Positions 7,650-8,916 of a stretch of DNA of 8,916 nucleotides are shown here, one piece after another. The DNA is taken from assembly GCA_029861795.1 (NCBI GenBank), contig JAOTYS010000169.1, forward strand, positions 1-8,916. Reading direction: 5' to 3'. Numbering within the stretch: the stretch's first letter is position 1; every line of letters begins with the position of its first letter. Under the pieces are notes generated by a model. It was not told the origin of the DNA. It was given only the letters and a program-made list of their open reading frames with translations, and did not search any database. Source of the DNA: Gammaproteobacteria bacterium (lineage in GTDB: Bacteria > Pseudomonadota > Gammaproteobacteria > Arenicellales > JAOTYS01). The position numbers and the translations under genes were made by a program.

Positions 7650-7759
7650 GTTTATACATCCTCACTCTGGGTGACTAGAAAATCGTGTATTTGATTACCC
7701 ACCAGAGATTTAAGAGCTTGGATACGTTGGTGGGATACGGTCACGGCTGGGTGACTTCG
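7650..7759 (-). promoter_or_regulatory. Upstream region of the glutamine-synthetase-like gene with repeated motifs
   Basis: This 110-base gap between the tetR stop and the ligase start holds several repeats. CTGGGTGACT occurs twice in direct orientation (7667-7676 and 7747-7756). CCCACCA (7698-7704) and TGGTGGG (7728-7734) form an inverted pair. GGATACG occurs at 7720-7726 and 7733-7739. ATCGTGTATTTG (7682-7693) resembles one arm of the palindrome upstream of tetR (ATCGTATTTG, 8498-8507). These suggest regulator binding, but no clear -35/-10 pair was found. Confidence 0.4.
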
Positions 7760-8473
7760 CTAAGACTTTGCTGTTGAGCGCCCTATTTTGCCGCGCAAGT
7801 GCCATTTCATGGATTTGTCAGACTGTGCGGGGGTCGATCGCTTTTTGTTCGACCTGGTTACTCCTAGGTGCTTCCATAATAACTGCCGTAACTCCGATAT
7901 TGCCGCCTCAATGTCATAGTTTGGACGGATCATCGCCGCCACCATGATTCCATCAAGGTGCGTGGAGACAAACAAGGCGAGTCGGTCGGCGTTTACCTTC
8001 TGAAAGGCACCTTGGGACATTCCTCTGCGGATGCAGTCCGATAAGATACTGCATTCTTCATCGTAAAACTGCTTGATCATAGTGTCGACCCGAGGCGGTC
8101 TGGTTCTAGGGCCGGCGCTATCCAACATAATTTTTACCAGTTTGCGGATAGGCTCCGACAATTGCAGATTGTTGTAGAACCAGTCATTAATGAGGTCGAC
8201 AGGATCGTCGTGTTTTTCCCTTAGATTCTTGTAGTTATCTAGGGCCTGGCCAACCGCGTTCTCAATGGTCTCGCGAAACAGATCCTCTTTGCTGTCGAAA
8301 TAGTAATAGATGAGCGCGGTGTTCACCCCTATGGATTGCGCGATGTCTTTAATGGTCACCGAGGCGAAATCACGTTCGGCAAACAAATCAAGTGCCGCGG
8401 ACATCAATTTGTCCTTGCGGTTGAATTGTGCCCTTGGTTGCTTTCTTTTTGTCCGTACGTTCCCAGCGGACAT
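7760..8473 (-). CDS. TetR/AcrR family transcriptional regulator
   Basis: A 237-residue DNA-binding regulator. The N-terminal TetR domain is clear: KDKLMSAALDLFAERDFASV (20-39) followed by the helix-turn-helix TIKDIAQSIGVNTALIYYYF (40-59) and DSKEDLF. The rest (about 70-205) is the helical ligand-binding and dimerisation domain, not informative about the inducer. The last 32 residues, from about 206, form a basic, low-hydrophobicity tail rich in Arg, Lys and Ser, longer than usual for the family. The ATG has AGGGG six bases upstream. A 25-base imperfect palindrome lies 22 bases upstream of the start codon, overlapping a plausible promoter, which points to autorepression. Its neighbour downstream on the same strand is the glutamine-synthetase-like gene, the most likely target; control of the convergent transporter operon is possible but no matching site was seen there. 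Confidence 0.92.
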   Translation of the reverse strand: MSAGNVRTKRKQPRAQFNRKDKLMSAALDLFAERDFASVTIKDIAQSIGVNTALIYYYFDSKEDLFRETIENAVGQALDNYKNLREKHDDPVDLINDWFYNNLQLSEPIRKLVKIMLDSAGPRTRPPRVDTMIKQFYDEECSILSDCIRRGMSQGAFQKVNADRLALFVSTHLDGIMVAAMIRPNYDIEAAISELRQLLWKHLGVTRSNKKRSTPAQSDKSMKWHLRGKIGRSTAKS

Positions 8474-8495
8474 GGAAGACCCCTGTTACTTCCGA

Positions 8496-8520
8496 CGATC
8501 GTATTTGGACAATACTATCG
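8496..8520. promoter_or_regulatory. Candidate TetR operator (palindrome upstream of tetR)
   Basis: CGATCGTATT, five spacer bases (TGGAC) and AATACTATCG form two 10-base arms with a single mismatch. Size, symmetry and location just before tetR fit an operator for a TetR-family dimer. One arm recurs, with a two-base insertion, at 7682-7693 ahead of the glutamine-synthetase-like gene. Assignment is from symmetry and position only. Confidence 0.55.
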
Positions 8521-8537
8521 AAACTTTGGTCTCGCAA
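8509..8537 (-). promoter_or_regulatory. Candidate tetR promoter
   Basis: Read on the minus strand: a -35-like TTGCGA (8532-8537), 17 bases, then a -10-like TATTGT (8509-8514), each matching four of six consensus positions. The -10 element falls inside the palindrome at 8496-8520, so a bound repressor would block polymerase. Confidence 0.4.
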
Positions 8538-8551
8538 CATACAGGGAACGC

Positions 8552-8594
8552 CATCAGATTGTAGGAGCACCTTCCAGCCGCGACGACCCCAATA
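8552..8594 (+). repeat. REP-like unit 1 (GTAGGAGC family)
   Basis: A REP-like unit with head GTAGGAGC at 8561. Its first 26 bases are identical to 8712-8737, and the segment as a whole is a near copy of 8712-8754, differing in a few bases of the central stem. It has no inverted partner close by. The conserved flanks (CATCAGATT before, CCAATA after) show that the duplicated segment extends beyond the palindrome core. Confidence 0.75.
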
Positions 8595-8608
8595 CAATAT
8601 CATTAGAC

Positions 8609-8662
8609 GTAGGAGCGCCTTCCAGGGGCGATGATCAAGCGTTCGCCTGAAGGCGAACCTAC
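8609..8662. repeat. REPIN-like inverted REP pair 1
   Basis: A GTAG-headed unit (8609-8638) is followed by a unit in the opposite orientation ending in CTAC (8639-8662). The second contains a perfect 7-pair hairpin, GTTCGCC-TGAA-GGCGAAC (8641-8658). The first folds as CGCCT-TCCAG-GGGCG with one wobble pair. Two oppositely oriented REPs bounded by GTAG and CTAC are the hallmark of REPIN/BIME elements, which RAYT-type transposases mobilise in trans. No RAYT gene lies in the window. Confidence 0.7.
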
Positions 8663-8678
8663 GAAGATCGTGTGTCCT

Positions 8679-8701
8679 GTAGGTGCGCCTTTAAGCGTAC
8701 A
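8679..8701 (+). repeat. Degenerate REP-like unit
   Basis: GTAGGTGCGCCTTTAAGCGT at 8679 matches the head and spacing of the neighbouring units but has lost most of its stem pairing. The GAAGATC flanks at 8664 and 8707 are also shared with the repeated region, suggesting tandem growth followed by decay. Confidence 0.55.
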
Positions 8702-8720
8702 TGGGGAAGATCATCAGATT

Positions 8721-8784
8721 GTAGGAGCACCTTCCAGGGGCGATGATCCCAATAAAACATGTCACAGCAGGATGCTGCTCCTAC
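8721..8784. repeat. REPIN-like inverted REP pair 2
   Basis: A GTAGGAGC unit beginning at 8721, nearly identical to the one at 8561, is followed by an inverted unit ending in GCTCCTAC (8777-8784) with the hairpin AGCAG-GATG-CTGCT (8766-8779). Heads face outward as in the first pair, with a longer spacer containing AATAAAACATGTC. The inverted units of the two pairs differ in stem sequence but keep the GTAG head, the usual pattern in REP families. Confidence 0.65.
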
Positions 8785-8831
8785 GGGCATATGCGTGGTT
8801 GTCTTCGAACAAGAAGCACTACCGTGTAATA

Positions 8832-8854
8832 TGTCTCCTCGGTTGGAGGAGATA
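8832..8854 (+). promoter_or_regulatory. Hairpin enclosing the Shine-Dalgarno of the last gene
   Basis: TCTCCTC (8834-8840), loop GGTTG, GAGGAGA (8846-8852) gives a perfect 7-pair stem, extendable by a wobble and a T-A pair. The 3' arm is the ribosome-binding site of the gene at 8858. In mRNA this would hide the site until melted or bound, as in RNA thermometers or translational attenuators. It could also be chance complementarity to a strong purine tract. Confidence 0.45.
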
Positions 8855-8857
8855 ACC

Positions 8858-8916
8858 ATGAACAAAGCAAATCGCGAACAAGCGAACGCCACCGCATTCG
8901 AACGCCTTTGCGGCTC
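8858..8916 (+). CDS. Start of an unrecognised gene (5' end only)
   Basis: An ATG preceded by a strong GGAGGAG Shine-Dalgarno (8845-8851) opens a frame that stays open to the window end: MNKANREQANATAFERLCG and one further partial codon. The soluble, charged start has no signal peptide or membrane segment. Nineteen residues are too few to assign a family. It is divergent from tetR and separated from it by the REP-like cluster. TGTAAT (8825-8830) could be a -10 element but has no good -35. Confidence 0.6.
   Translation, partial: MNKANREQANATAFERLCG

Noticed and set aside
8552..8784. CRISPR array
   Set aside because: Units differ in orientation, spacing and sequence, contain internal palindromes with GTAG heads, and lack uniform spacers; they fit REP/REPIN elements.
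8310..8855. Several short open frames across the REP-like region and the tetR start
   Set aside because: They run through repeats or oppose tetR and have no family resemblance or ribosome-binding site.

Overview
The window reads as the chromosome of a proteobacterium, most likely a gammaproteobacterium. The base composition is moderately GC-rich, the genes are tightly packed, there is an ATGA stop/start overlap, and the right end carries GTAGGAGC-headed REP-like palindromes of a kind common in gammaproteobacteria. The taxonomic guess rests on those repeats and general style, with no marker gene.

Left part (1-1376, plus strand). The window opens inside the 3' end of an M20-type amidohydrolase related to p-aminobenzoyl-glutamate hydrolase subunit B (AbgB-like). 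A 209-base gap with a possible operator follows, then an Asp/Glu racemase superfamily enzyme of the maleate isomerase / EutA type with both catalytic cysteines. A weak terminator candidate follows this gene.

Middle (1589-6272, plus strand). A complete branched-chain-amino-acid-type (HAAT/Liv) ABC importer lies in the order LivG-type ATPase, periplasmic binding protein, LivF-type ATPase, LivH-type permease, LivM-type permease. Spacing is short (54, 15 and 5 bases, then a 4-base overlap), so this is very probably one operon. The substrate cannot be read from sequence.

Right part (6291-8473, minus strand). Convergent with the transporter are a glutamine synthetase family enzyme, probably a gamma-glutamyl ligase acting on an amine and not the housekeeping GS, and a TetR-family regulator upstream of it. 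A strong imperfect palindrome overlaps the likely tetR promoter, and a related half-site precedes the ligase gene, which suggests local autoregulated control.

Right end (8474-8916). A 384-base divergent intergenic region holds a cluster of REP-like units, including two inverted pairs (REPIN-like). The first 19 codons of an unrecognised plus-strand gene follow; its Shine-Dalgarno lies inside a perfect hairpin.

Taken together this looks like an uptake-and-catabolism locus for an organic nitrogen compound: import by the ABC system, amide hydrolysis by the amidohydrolase, isomerisation or racemisation by the Asp/Glu racemase homologue, and gamma-glutamylation of an amine by the GS-like enzyme. 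That pathway is inference. No gene here belongs to a clearly new system; the most interesting features are the non-coding ones near the right end.
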